Shown here: in pieces, positions 31,768 through 39,747 of the stretch
Numbering within the stretch: the stretch's first letter is position 1
Layout: each line of letters opens with the position of its first letter
Assembly (NCBI GenBank): GCA_043424675.1
Contig: JBHWPB010000035.1
Location: forward strand, 1-40,671
Source of the DNA: JBHWPB01 sp043424675
Lineage (GTDB): Bacteria; Bacillota; Bacilli; Lactobacillales; Carnobacteriaceae_A
Direction of reading: 5' to 3'
Length of the DNA stretch: 40,671 nucleotides
Program-made: the position numbers and the translations under genes
The notes under the pieces: generated by a model
Seen by the model: the letters and a program-made list of their open reading frames with translations, nothing else
Told to the model about the DNA's origin: nothing
Databases searched by the model: none

Positions 31768-32550
31768 TTAATGAGAATACTTTCTTACCGGAGCAAAAGA
31801 GTATCGGTGTATCGGGCTTGGTCCATATTTTTTCAGAGCAGAAAGATGTGCTCTGGTTCCGTAGCCTGCATTATTTCCAAAGTCGTATTCAGGGTATCGT
31901 TTGCTATAATCCTGCATCATGCGGTCTCGAGTAACTTTAGCGATGATGCTGGCAGCTGCTATAGAATAACTTTTAGCATCTCCTTGAAGAATAGATTCTT
32001 GTGGCGTATCGACAGGCAGAGTCATCGCATCTATCAATAACATATCCGCCGCAATGTCTAAGTCATCGACGGCTTTCTGCATCGCTAAACGAGCCGCTTC
32101 TAGTATATTTAAAGCATCAATCAATTCTGATTCAACAACCCCTAAACCCACTGCGACTGCTTTGCGATAGATTTCTTTATAATAATACTCACGTTTAGAA
32201 AGTGACAATTTTTTAGAGTCTGTTATTCCTAAAACAGAAAAGTCAGCAGGTAAGATGACGGCTGCTGCGACCACAGGACCTGCGAGCGGCCCTCTCCCGA
32301 CTTCATCAATTCCGGCAATTTTTGTATAGCCTTTATTTTGGTAATGTTCTTCATAAACAAGCATTTCAGTTTTTTTCTCGATCATCTTTTTTATTTTATC
32401 TTGGCGATTTTGCCATTTTTTTAAGGAATTTTGTACTCCCTTTCGCTTGTCAGCCGTCAATATTTCTAAAAGATGAGCATCTAATTCTTCTGTTTCGTTT
32501 AGCTTTTTTTCGATCTCTTTTACTGTGTAGTCTGATAAATGACGAGACAT
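31768..32550 (-). CDS. rnhB: Ribonuclease HII
   Basis: 260 residues. The core AGIDEVGRGPLAGPVVAAAV gives the Asp-Glu pair, with further catalytic Asp residues in ITDSKKLS and LLIDAM; YSIAAASIIAKVTRDR and HRYSF complete the signature. An N-terminal helical extension of about 70 residues is usual in Firmicutes. It removes RNA from RNA-DNA hybrids and misinserted ribonucleotides. Its ATG follows the rbgA stop directly (TAAATG), so the pair is translationally linked. Confidence 0.96.
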   Translation of the reverse strand: MSRHLSDYTVKEIEKKLNETEELDAHLLEILTADKRKGVQNSLKKWQNRQDKIKKMIEKKTEMLVYEEHYQNKGYTKIAGIDEVGRGPLAGPVVAAAVILPADFSVLGITDSKKLSLSKREYYYKEIYRKAVAVGLGVVESELIDALNILEAARLAMQKAVDDLDIAADMLLIDAMTLPVDTPQESILQGDAKSYSIAAASIIAKVTRDRMMQDYSKRYPEYDFGNNAGYGTRAHLSALKKYGPSPIHRYSFAPVRKYSH

Positions 32551-33408
32551 TTAATAATCCTTCCAGTCTTCTTCTACACGATCAAAAGTTACCCGACCAA
32601 GGAGTCCTTTACGAATTTCATTGATGATAGTCTGACTGCCTTGTTCATAATCATCTTGAAAGCCGCGTTTTTTTGTAATAGCAAGCAACAGGTCGACTGT
32701 GTTTAGTTTTTCTTCCTCTTCTGTTAGCTTATATCTTTTAGAAAGAGCACCAGGATAGTATTGTTGTAGGTAATCCATAGCATAGAGGGCAGTGTCATCG
32801 ATGTGGACGACACGGTCACTGATTGCTCCAGTAATAGATAACCGTAAACCTATTTCTTCACTATCAAATTTTGGCCATAAAATCCCCGGTGTGTCTAAAA
32901 GTTCAATAGAACCTTGTCTAATCCACTGCTGTCCTTTAGTAACGCCAGGTGTATCTCCGATCTGCGCTACTTTTTTTCCCGCTAAACGATTAATCAAAGT
33001 AGATTTTCCAACATTCGGTATACCGGTTACTACAGCACGCAATGCGCGTTCCTTTAGTTGTTTCTTTTCGCAGCGCTCTTGTCTGCCACTTTCATTGAGT
33101 AGCTCTAGAGCAGCCTTTTCGATCTGATTGACTTGTCTCTTTTCATTGACATCGACAAACAATACTTTTTCACCGTTTTCACTGAACCAATTGAGCCAGC
33201 GGTTACTTTCCCGTTGATCTGCTAAATCATTTTTCAAGAAGATAATCAGACGAGGTTTCTCTCCTATTATCTCTTCAATATCTGGGTTCTTGCTGGACAT
33301 TGGAATACGCGCATCACGTATTTCGAAAACCACATCTACTAATTTTAATTTTTCTTGGAATTCTTTCTTCGCTCTGGACATGTGTCCAGGATACCATTGA
33401 ATTGCCAT
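32551..33408 (-). CDS. rbgA: Ribosome biogenesis GTPase RbgA (YlqF)
   Basis: 285-residue circularly permuted GTPase. Order of motifs is G4 (LKNDLAD), G1 (TGIPNVGKSTLINRL), G2/G3 (GDTPGVTKGQQWI, LDTPGILWP), as expected for YlqF. The N terminus MAIQWYPGHMSRAKKE is characteristic. It acts late in 50S subunit assembly. The ATG at 33408 follows AAGGAG at eight bases. A hairpin stands immediately before that ribosome site, leaving no space for a separate promoter. rnhB follows without gap. Confidence 0.96.
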   Translation of the reverse strand: MAIQWYPGHMSRAKKEFQEKLKLVDVVFEIRDARIPMSSKNPDIEEIIGEKPRLIIFLKNDLADQRESNRWLNWFSENGEKVLFVDVNEKRQVNQIEKAALELLNESGRQERCEKKQLKERALRAVVTGIPNVGKSTLINRLAGKKVAQIGDTPGVTKGQQWIRQGSIELLDTPGILWPKFDSEEIGLRLSITGAISDRVVHIDDTALYAMDYLQQYYPGALSKRYKLTEEEEKLNTVDLLLAITKKRGFQDDYEQGSQTIINEIRKGLLGRVTFDRVEEDWKDY

Positions 33409-33420
33409 TTCTTTCACTCC

Positions 33421-33450
33421 TTAAAAATAAGCCAACCTTGCAGTTGGCCT
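33421..33450 (-). terminator. Hairpin between lepB and rbgA (terminator or attenuator)
   Basis: On the minus strand GCCAAC pairs with GTTGGC around a 6-base loop, followed by TTATTTTT that merges into the AAGGAG ribosome site of rbgA. It could end part of the lepB transcripts or act as an RNA stop between lepB and rbgA. Confidence 0.6.
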
Positions 33451-33457
33451 ATTCTCT

Positions 33458-34105
33458 CTATTCTATTGCTATATCCGTGTCTTCTGTAATTTCTTGAGGC
33501 ATATCGTTGACAAACCCAAAGTGGGATAAGGGCCAAATTCTTAAGTTCGCTATACCGGTAATATCTTCCTCTTGGATGAAGCCAAAAGAACGACTATCTT
33601 TCGAATTTATTCTGTTGTCTCCCATGACAAAGTAAGCTCCCTCTGGCACAGTGGATACTCCTGTCACTTCTTCGAGCTTGAAATCCATACTGTAAGATTC
33701 CCAATTTGGGACTGATTCTTCTAATTTATCAACATAAGGCTCCTCGATATGATTGCCATCAATGAATAGTTCACTGTCTTCATAAGCAATCGTGTCCCCC
33801 GGCGCTCCAATGACGCGCTTAATATATTGCTTTTCTGGATCATCAGGTGCTGGGAAAACCACAATATCGAAACGTCCAGGGTCCGTTATTTTGTTTAATA
33901 TGAGACGATCGCCATGGTGCAGCGTAGGCTCCATCGAGGGCCCATCCACACTGATCGGCACGAATAAAAAACGTTGAACAAAAAACGCTATAAGAAACAC
34001 TATGGCGAAATAGAACACTAACTCTAATATCTCCATAAATGCCGACTTTTCGTTTTCTGCTTGGTTTTCTATACTTTTAGAAATCTCTTTGTTTTCGTCT
34101 CCCAT
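33458..34105 (-). CDS. lepB: Signal peptidase I
   Basis: 215 residues, one N-terminal membrane segment (~25-48) and an extracytoplasmic catalytic domain. Catalytic Ser57 is in DGPSMEPTL and Lys96 in YIKRVIGAPGD; the family box VMGDNRINSKDSRSFG is present. It cleaves signal peptides of exported proteins. The cytoplasmic N terminus (24 residues) is acidic. The ATG follows AAGAGG. It lies between ctpA and rbgA, 42 bases after ctpA. Confidence 0.95.
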   Translation of the reverse strand: MGDENKEISKSIENQAENEKSAFMEILELVFYFAIVFLIAFFVQRFLFVPISVDGPSMEPTLHHGDRLILNKITDPGRFDIVVFPAPDDPEKQYIKRVIGAPGDTIAYEDSELFIDGNHIEEPYVDKLEESVPNWESYSMDFKLEEVTGVSTVPEGAYFVMGDNRINSKDSRSFGFIQEEDITGIANLRIWPLSHFGFVNDMPQEITEDTDIAIE

Positions 34106-34147
34106 TAAAAAGCCTCTTCCTTCTCATTTATTCTCAAGTCAACGGTC

Positions 34148-35659
34148 TTATTTTATTGAACGAATAATCTGAACTGCTTCTTCATACTGACGATCATTTT
34201 CTTGAATCAACTTTTGTAGACTTTCTACTAATTGGACTGCTGTTTGTCCCTCTACCACACCTGTACTCTCAAGACCCTGGTCAGATTGAAAAGCCTGCAC
34301 TGCTTCTGTTGTCGCGCTGTTAAATTCATCACTCTCATCGACATTATAACCCAACGCACCCAAAATATCTTTAACATTTTTAACTTCGTCAGATGCTTGG
34401 CCCTCTTCATATCTTTCTCCGGGATTAATATAGAGCAGATTATGATAACTAGGTTGTTGTATTTCCTGATCAGGCGTGATGCCTTTTTCATTTATCCATT
34501 CGCCTTCGGCTGTCAGCCATCTTGCACTTGTGACTTTAAGGTCTCCGCTCACAGCTAAAGGATAAACACTTTGAACGGTACCTTTTCCAAAGGTTTTTGT
34601 TCCAACTAAAGGTATATCATAAGCCTGAGCAGCTCCAGCTACTATCTCTGAAGCACTGGCACTCCCCTCATTGATCAGAAATACAGCGTCTCCTTCATAC
34701 TTAAATGAACCATACTCTTCTTGATCAGCGTTATAAGTCTCAGTATTTCCACTGCTGTCTTCTACTGCCATGATAGGCTCCCCTTCAGGAACAAAAATAT
34801 TTGAAATTTCTAGGGCTGAAGTCAAGAGTCCGCCCGGGTTAGATCTGAAGTCAAAGATTATCTTTTCTATCCTTTGATTTTGGAGATTTTCAATTGCCCC
34901 GACTAAATCATCATAGGTTGGCTCTGAGAATGAAGCGATTTCAATATATCCGATATTTGGATAGTCTGGATCTTGTTCGTAGGATACAGTTTCAACTGGT
35001 ATGGAATCTCTTGTGACAGGAACCTCCAGTTCTGAATCTCCACGCATAATAGTCAGACTTACTTCGGTGCCTTGTTCTCCACGTATCTTCGAAACAGATT
35101 CATTAAGACTCAACCCTTCAATACTTTCGCCATCGATTTGGGTAATAATATCGCCAGGCTGAAGTCCTGCTTCTTCAGCTGGGGAATTTTTCATCGGCGA
35201 AACTATCCGCACAAAATTCCCATAATTCATTACTTCAGCTCCAATACCTTCAAAGCTTCCAGAGACATCATCATTAAAGCCTTCTGTTTCAACTTCATCC
35301 AGATACTCTGTATAGGGATCCTCGAGAGATTGCGCCATACCTTCTATAGCTCCTTCAACAAGCGTTTCATTCTCAGCTTCCATAAAATAGCTTTCTTTTA
35401 AAAGAGTATAGGCTTGTTGGATAGGTAAGAAAGAGGTAATTTCTGTCCCTGCCTCCTGGTCTGATTCTGTTACATAAATAGACTCTGTATCACTCTGAGT
35501 TTCTTGATTTCCGAATGTCCTCAATCCAAAGAAAGTACCTCCAATCGAGAAAATAGCGACAATAAAAAGAGAGATAAAATAAACAGAAGGTTTTACCCCA
35601 CGCTTCTGTTTTTTAGATGTTTGCTCTCTTTCCTCTTCATGATTATCATGGTCTGTCAT
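34148..35659 (-). CDS. ctpA: S41 carboxyl-terminal processing protease with PDZ and peptidoglycan-binding domains
   Basis: 503 residues: cytoplasmic charged N terminus, one membrane anchor (~25-47), PDZ domain (~133-215, with SPAEEAGLQPGDII), S41 peptidase core and a C-terminal PG_binding_1 domain (~425-490, LGALGYNVD...AVQAFQSDQGL). The Ser-Lys dyad is Ser335 in EGSASASEI and Lys359 in TFGKGTVQ; FRSNPGG is also present. It is exported and membrane-anchored, trimming cell-surface proteins. The ATG has a weak upstream ribosome site. It follows yozE by 38 bases. Confidence 0.94.
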   Translation of the reverse strand: MTDHDNHEEEREQTSKKQKRGVKPSVYFISLFIVAIFSIGGTFFGLRTFGNQETQSDTESIYVTESDQEAGTEITSFLPIQQAYTLLKESYFMEAENETLVEGAIEGMAQSLEDPYTEYLDEVETEGFNDDVSGSFEGIGAEVMNYGNFVRIVSPMKNSPAEEAGLQPGDIITQIDGESIEGLSLNESVSKIRGEQGTEVSLTIMRGDSELEVPVTRDSIPVETVSYEQDPDYPNIGYIEIASFSEPTYDDLVGAIENLQNQRIEKIIFDFRSNPGGLLTSALEISNIFVPEGEPIMAVEDSSGNTETYNADQEEYGSFKYEGDAVFLINEGSASASEIVAGAAQAYDIPLVGTKTFGKGTVQSVYPLAVSGDLKVTSARWLTAEGEWINEKGITPDQEIQQPSYHNLLYINPGERYEEGQASDEVKNVKDILGALGYNVDESDEFNSATTEAVQAFQSDQGLESTGVVEGQTAVQLVESLQKLIQENDRQYEEAVQIIRSIK

Positions 35660-35697
35660 GTGATTCCTTCTTTCTCATCTTTTCAAATGTTAAATTG

Positions 35698-35928
35698 TTA
35701 TAGATGCTGCCCATCTTCAGCTAGATATTGAGCCCATGCTTTATCGAAGGTGGTCATGCTGTCGACATAGGTTGCTTGAAGTTCTAAATATTCACTGATT
35801 TCTTCAAAATGTTCAGACTGTTTTGGAAATGATTCATCCACACTTGCATCATTAGCAAATTGAGCCATTTCATCGGTTGAATGACTATCTCTCTTCGACA
35901 TTAAAAATTCATAAAAAGAACGCTGCAT
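35698..35928 (-). CDS. YozE-like protein (UPF0346, SAM-like fold)
   Basis: 76 residues with the family pattern R-S-F-Y-E-F-L, FANDASVDESFPKQS, EISEYLEL and MTTFDKAWAQY. Function is unknown; members are small helical proteins of Firmicutes. The ATG at 35928 is chosen because GGAGG lies eight bases before it; the upstream in-frame ATG at 35943 contains that ribosome site. Its place ahead of ctpA is conserved in lactic acid bacteria. The 143-base gap upstream contains a possible promoter (TTGAAA, 17 bases, TTTAAA). Confidence 0.9.
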   Translation of the reverse strand: MQRSFYEFLMSKRDSHSTDEMAQFANDASVDESFPKQSEHFEEISEYLELQATYVDSMTTFDKAWAQYLAEDGQHL

Positions 35929-36086
35929 TTCGAAATCCTCCATTAACTTGACTGCTGTGTATTTTGTTACTATAAAATAAATAGTTTAAGTTTTTCTTTT
36001 AAATAATCTACTCGCACATCTTTCAATTATATTAATGAAAATACTTTAATTCTAACAAGTAAATTTCATCACTGTCCATGGGCTTA

Positions 36087-36758
36087 TTATAGTTGTTTTT
36101 CATTATTGAAACGAAAGAGATCTTTATTATCGACTAAAACTTCAAGTTGGATATCATCGTTTCTCAAATCGAACTTTTCAACGAGCACCTGTACCTTATC
36201 CTCAATGATGAGACGGTTGAACATAATCAGAATAGATTCTTCTTCCGGTTTGATAGTAATCCAGGATGGCCAGTCTAACTGTCCGCCGATAATATTCATA
36301 ACGAAGGTGACCGGCAATGACAGCCTGGAAATCTCGAGATCAACAACATCTAATTTTAAGTCTCCATTTACTAAAGGCTGGGGAGCGAGGGTCATCCGAT
36401 AAGGGAGATCGAGTGCAAAAACCTCGACGACTCCTTCAATTTTGACCGACTCATCTATCGAAACAGAAAGAGTCGGTTCACCTTGAGAAAGCGATGTTAA
36501 ATAATCATTTGCGATTCTAGTGAGCTCTGATTGAGAAACTTGGACCTTAAAAGCATAAGGACCTCCTGATTCTTCGTTTGTCAAAGGAATATCAACTTGT
36601 TCTACATTTTCTTGAGGAGTGATAGAAATAGATAGCCAATAGGCCCCTATAAATAAATTAAAAAGAAGCAGGAGTACAAAAGCCCATTTCCATGGGTTGT
36701 ATCTCCCCTTCTTCCTAGGATTATCGGAGTAAGTTTGCTTTTTATCTTCTTTACTCAT
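36087..36758 (-). CDS. ypmS: YpmS-like DUF2140 membrane-anchored protein
   Basis: 223 residues: basic N terminus, one membrane segment (WAFVLLLLFNLFIGAYWLS, ~24-42), then an extracytoplasmic beta-rich domain typical of YpmS/DUF2140, with QVSQSELTRIANDYL and LPVTFVMNIIGGQLDWPSWI. The role is not established for the family. It lies 18 bases after folA, so co-transcription is likely, and this folA-ypmS neighbourhood is common in the order. No clear terminator follows. Confidence 0.88.
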   Translation of the reverse strand: MSKEDKKQTYSDNPRKKGRYNPWKWAFVLLLLFNLFIGAYWLSISITPQENVEQVDIPLTNEESGGPYAFKVQVSQSELTRIANDYLTSLSQGEPTLSVSIDESVKIEGVVEVFALDLPYRMTLAPQPLVNGDLKLDVVDLEISRLSLPVTFVMNIIGGQLDWPSWITIKPEEESILIMFNRLIIEDKVQVLVEKFDLRNDDIQLEVLVDNKDLFRFNNEKQL

Positions 36759-36776
36759 ATCTCATCCCTTTATGTT

Positions 36777-37274
36777 TTATTTTCTTTCATACATTTCAAA
36801 GGTGTGGGGATAAGGATTATCTTCATCTACAATCCCCTCTTCAGATTTCACGAGTTCCCATTGGTCGTAATCTACTTCTGGAAAATATGTATCTCCTTCA
36901 AAGGTTTCATGAATGAGTGTGCGATACAGACGATCTGCCTTATCTAAAAACTGTTCGAATACAATCGCACCACCTGTAACGAATAGAGGCTTGTCGCTTT
37001 TTTCTGCATATTCTAGAGCCTCATCTATCGAATGAATCACAAGCGCTCCTTCGGCTTCATAATCCTCATTACTTGTTAAGATCAAATTCTTTCTCTTCGG
37101 CAAGGGAGCGGTAGATAAAGTTTCGTAGGTTGTTCTTCCCATGACGACATCTCCCTGCAAGGTTACCTCTTGGAAATGTTTAAGATCATTAGGTAATTCC
37201 CATGGCATCCCTTGGAACCCCTCTTTTTGTCCAATCAAACCCTTTTCATCCTGAGCCCATACTAAACCAATCAC
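36777..37274 (-). CDS. folA: Dihydrofolate reductase (GTG start)
   Basis: 165 residues. LVWAQDEKGLIG, the active-site helix GMPWELPNDLKHF with the acidic residue, VVMGRTTYETL, LILTSN and VTGGAIVFEQFL match bacterial DHFR. It reduces dihydrofolate with NADPH and is the target of trimethoprim; no resistance state can be read without alignment. The start is GTG, with AAAGGGGAG six bases upstream. thyA, the common upstream partner, is not adjacent; the next gene upstream is divergent. Confidence 0.94.
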   Translation of the reverse strand: MIGLVWAQDEKGLIGQKEGFQGMPWELPNDLKHFQEVTLQGDVVMGRTTYETLSTAPLPKRKNLILTSNEDYEAEGALVIHSIDEALEYAEKSDKPLFVTGGAIVFEQFLDKADRLYRTLIHETFEGDTYFPEVDYDQWELVKSEEGIVDEDNPYPHTFEMYERK

Positions 37275-37562
37275 TTTTATCTCCCCTTTGAATTATCACT
37301 GTATCTACCCTACATTTATACTTTGGTTTATAAAAATATCATCTTTTTTATGCCGATAACTTATAAGTATCTAATTATTATGTTCACTCATCCATTTTAT
37401 CAAAAATCGTCCGATTAACAAAGTATTAGTAATATTTCAGGCATCCGATTTATGACGCGCATTCTTTTCCTTTAGCATGACACACATCGGATAATGTCTT
37501 TATTATGAATTCAAGGATAGTTCTTATATAATAGATTTATTAAATAAAGAACGGAGAATAGT
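37275..37562. other. Divergent intergenic region folA / isoprenoid synthase
   Basis: 288 bases without a credible gene. A + strand TATAAT lies at 37527-37532 with a weak -35 region. ATCCGAT (37443-37449) and ATCGGAT (37486-37492) form an interrupted inverted repeat with 36 bases between arms, possibly an operator or chance. No riboswitch was recognised. Confidence 0.4.
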
Positions 37563-38402
37563 ATGTCAAATCAAAAAAAATTCCCCAAAGATGTTATGCG
37601 TGTATTGAAAGATACGAGCCGTACCTTTTTTATACCTATTAATTTCTTAAGAAGAGATTTGAAAGAAGCTGTTGCGACTGCTTATTTAATCTATCGAGCA
37701 ATCGATGAAATCGAAGATCATGAAACGCTTCCTAATGAAATGATTTCTACTATGCTGCTCCAGATCAGCGAACTCTTCAAAGAACCATTTACCGAAAAAG
37801 AATATTTTGCAATCATTGAGCCTATTAAAGAGGAGTTGCCAGAAGTCACTGTGCGTCTGGTTGACTGGTTCGAAGCCTGCCCGGAGACCGCCCGACCTCT
37901 TATTCGTGAAACAGGTTCGGAAATGGCCTATGGCATGAGTAAATGGGCTAAAAGAAACTGGCAGATACGTACAGAAGAGGATTTAGATGAGTATACATAC
38001 TATGTTGCCGGTAGCGTTGGTGTTTTACTGTCTAAACTCTGGGACTGGTCTTATGGTTATGACGGTGATCCTGATTATGAGCTTTCTATCGGTTTCGGAC
38101 GGGGGCTGCAGGCAGTTAATATCATCAGAAATGAAGATGAAGACTATGAAGAGCGAGGCGTAGATTTCGTCCCAGACGGTTGGACACAAGCAGATCTCTT
38201 CGCTTATGCGGATAAAAACCTTGAAAAAGCTGATGCTTATATCGATACTTTATCCGAAAAATCAACGATCCTCTTCTGCCGACTGCCACTAGAATTTGCT
38301 TATAAAAGCTTAAATGCGATAAAGTCGGGTCGCGAAAAAATGAACCGTCAGGAAGTTTACGAAACCGTGGAAAAAGTACAATCAGAAGTTGATGAAACTT
38401 AG
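37563..38402 (+). CDS. Squalene/phytoene synthase family protein
   Basis: 279 residues, head-to-head prenyl synthase fold. The first Asp-rich motif is DEIED (Asp48 and Asp52, the same numbering as staphylococcal CrtM). The second reads NEDED at 190-194 in VNIIRNEDEDYEERG, so the first Asp of D-x-x-E-D is Asn. DTSRTFFIP and YYVAGSVGVLLSKLW are also family features. It may join two farnesyl or geranylgeranyl diphosphates for a carotenoid or squalene, but no desaturase or other carotenoid gene is nearby. The ATG follows CGGAGA. A strong terminator follows; monocistronic. Confidence 0.85.
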   Translation: MSNQKKFPKDVMRVLKDTSRTFFIPINFLRRDLKEAVATAYLIYRAIDEIEDHETLPNEMISTMLLQISELFKEPFTEKEYFAIIEPIKEELPEVTVRLVDWFEACPETARPLIRETGSEMAYGMSKWAKRNWQIRTEEDLDEYTYYVAGSVGVLLSKLWDWSYGYDGDPDYELSIGFGRGLQAVNIIRNEDEDYEERGVDFVPDGWTQADLFAYADKNLEKADAYIDTLSEKSTILFCRLPLEFAYKSLNAIKSGREKMNRQEVYETVEKVQSEVDET

Positions 38403-38447
38403 ATAATAGGGAGATTAAATAAGTTTCAGGAAAAATTCATTCTCGAT

Positions 38448-38495
38448 AAAAAAGGATCGTCGCATCGTATAATGCGGCGATCCTTTCATTTTTAG
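38448..38495. terminator. Bidirectional terminator
   Basis: AAAGGATCGTCGCAT pairs with ATGCGGCGATCCTTT (15 bp, one G-T pair), with an A run on the left and CATTTTT on the right. It lies between the convergent genes ending at 38402 and 38525. Confidence 0.92.
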
Positions 38496-38524
38496 AGAGA
38501 TGAGATTTTACTCTCTCATACCTT

Positions 38525-39505
38525 TTATTTATTCCAAGCGCTTATCGCTTCTTCAATCAATCTCTCTGCTAACTCTCCGAGACTATACCCAGCCTCTTCA
38601 GCCATCAGCGGATAGTGGGCGTAACCCTCTTCGAGTGCCGGAAGCGCATTGAGTTCAATCACATTGGGTGCCCCCTCCGCATCGAGTTTGACATCGACAC
38701 GAGCATACTCAGAACCTTCAATGGCTTGATATGCTTTCAGCACAACATCTTCAATCTCTTCCTGCAATTCAGGAGAGATATCTGCTGGAACATCGCGCGC
38801 CACAACATTGTCGGCTTTAATATCAACGGTTTGAATTGCCAGTTCATATTCTTCAGGTACTTTCACTTCTAAAATTGGAAGGACTTCTGGATTCTCTGTC
38901 CCCAAAACAGCAACAGAGAATTCACGGCCGGGCAAGAAACCTTCAACCAAAGCTGGTTGGTCAAAGTCTTCAATCACACTTTTTACTTGCTGTTTTAATT
39001 CTTCTTTATTTTTCACCAAGCTGTCATTTGTGATCCCGACAGCTGAACCTTCGCGAGCAGGTTTAACAAATAACGGAAAATTCATGTCATCATTTAAATC
39101 TGTATCTTCCGAGTCAAATAGTTGAAATGGAGAAACAGGGACACCGGCTTTCTCAAAAATCGCTTTGGCATATTCTTTGCTCAATGAAATAGCTTGAGTC
39201 AATAATGAAGAGCCCACAAACGGAATATCCAATAGTTCTAACATCCCGACAACATTCGCTTGCTCTTTTTTACTGTTGAGGCCTGTACTTGAATTGAAAA
39301 TGACGTCTAAGTCGCCTGCATCTTTAATATCTTCTAAAAGAGATAAAGTGACGGGAATCATTTTTACCTCGTGTCCTTGTTCTTCCAATCCTTCTTTAAT
39401 TTGTTTGGCGATAATTTCAGGTTGACGATAACTTCTCGGATCTAACTTCTTCTCTGCCACTGAGATATCTTTTGGCTTATTATAAACAAGTCCAACCTTA
39501 TACAT
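38525..39505 (-). CDS. D-Ala-D-Ala-ligase-like ATP-grasp protein
   Basis: 326 residues with ATP-grasp organisation. NFPLFVKPAREGSAVGI is the nucleotide-binding lysine region, PALVEGFLPGREFSVAVLG the next strand pair, and YARVDVKLDAEGAPNVIELNALPAL holds the metal ligands. In true Ddl proteins the N-terminal block has HGxxGEDG and the end has NTMPGFT; here they read NSSTGLNSKKEQ and NALPAL. It is thus a Ddl relative that probably ligates another carboxylate and amine. The true cell-wall ddl is expected elsewhere. The ATG has AAGGGG at a long distance. Monocistronic between a terminator and an AT-rich spacer. Confidence 0.8.
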   Translation of the reverse strand: MYKVGLVYNKPKDISVAEKKLDPRSYRQPEIIAKQIKEGLEEQGHEVKMIPVTLSLLEDIKDAGDLDVIFNSSTGLNSKKEQANVVGMLELLDIPFVGSSLLTQAISLSKEYAKAIFEKAGVPVSPFQLFDSEDTDLNDDMNFPLFVKPAREGSAVGITNDSLVKNKEELKQQVKSVIEDFDQPALVEGFLPGREFSVAVLGTENPEVLPILEVKVPEEYELAIQTVDIKADNVVARDVPADISPELQEEIEDVVLKAYQAIEGSEYARVDVKLDAEGAPNVIELNALPALEEGYAHYPLMAEEAGYSLGELAERLIEEAISAWNK

Positions 39506-39747
39506 TTTATATATTGCCCCTTCACTTGTTTTCCGTCTATCTAAACCTTGCTACATTTTTCTTAATGAGTATACTAATCTCTAATTATTTAACTATACAA
39601 TATAAATCATAGTAAATTTTTTTTTGAATCACAAACAAAACGAATGCTCTTTTAAACGTTTTGCTTTTAAAAGTTAAAATCTATCGACACAAGTTACTTT
39701 GTCCAAAGATTATTGTGAGATAGCATGCCAGTTGCTTGTTTCATGAA
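39506..39747. other. Intergenic spacer between ABC-F gene and ATP-grasp gene
   Basis: 242 AT-rich bases. CTTTTAAA and TTTTAAAAG near 39651-39672 form a weak AT hairpin. No strong terminator for the ABC-F gene and no clear promoter for the downstream gene could be identified. Confidence 0.35.
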
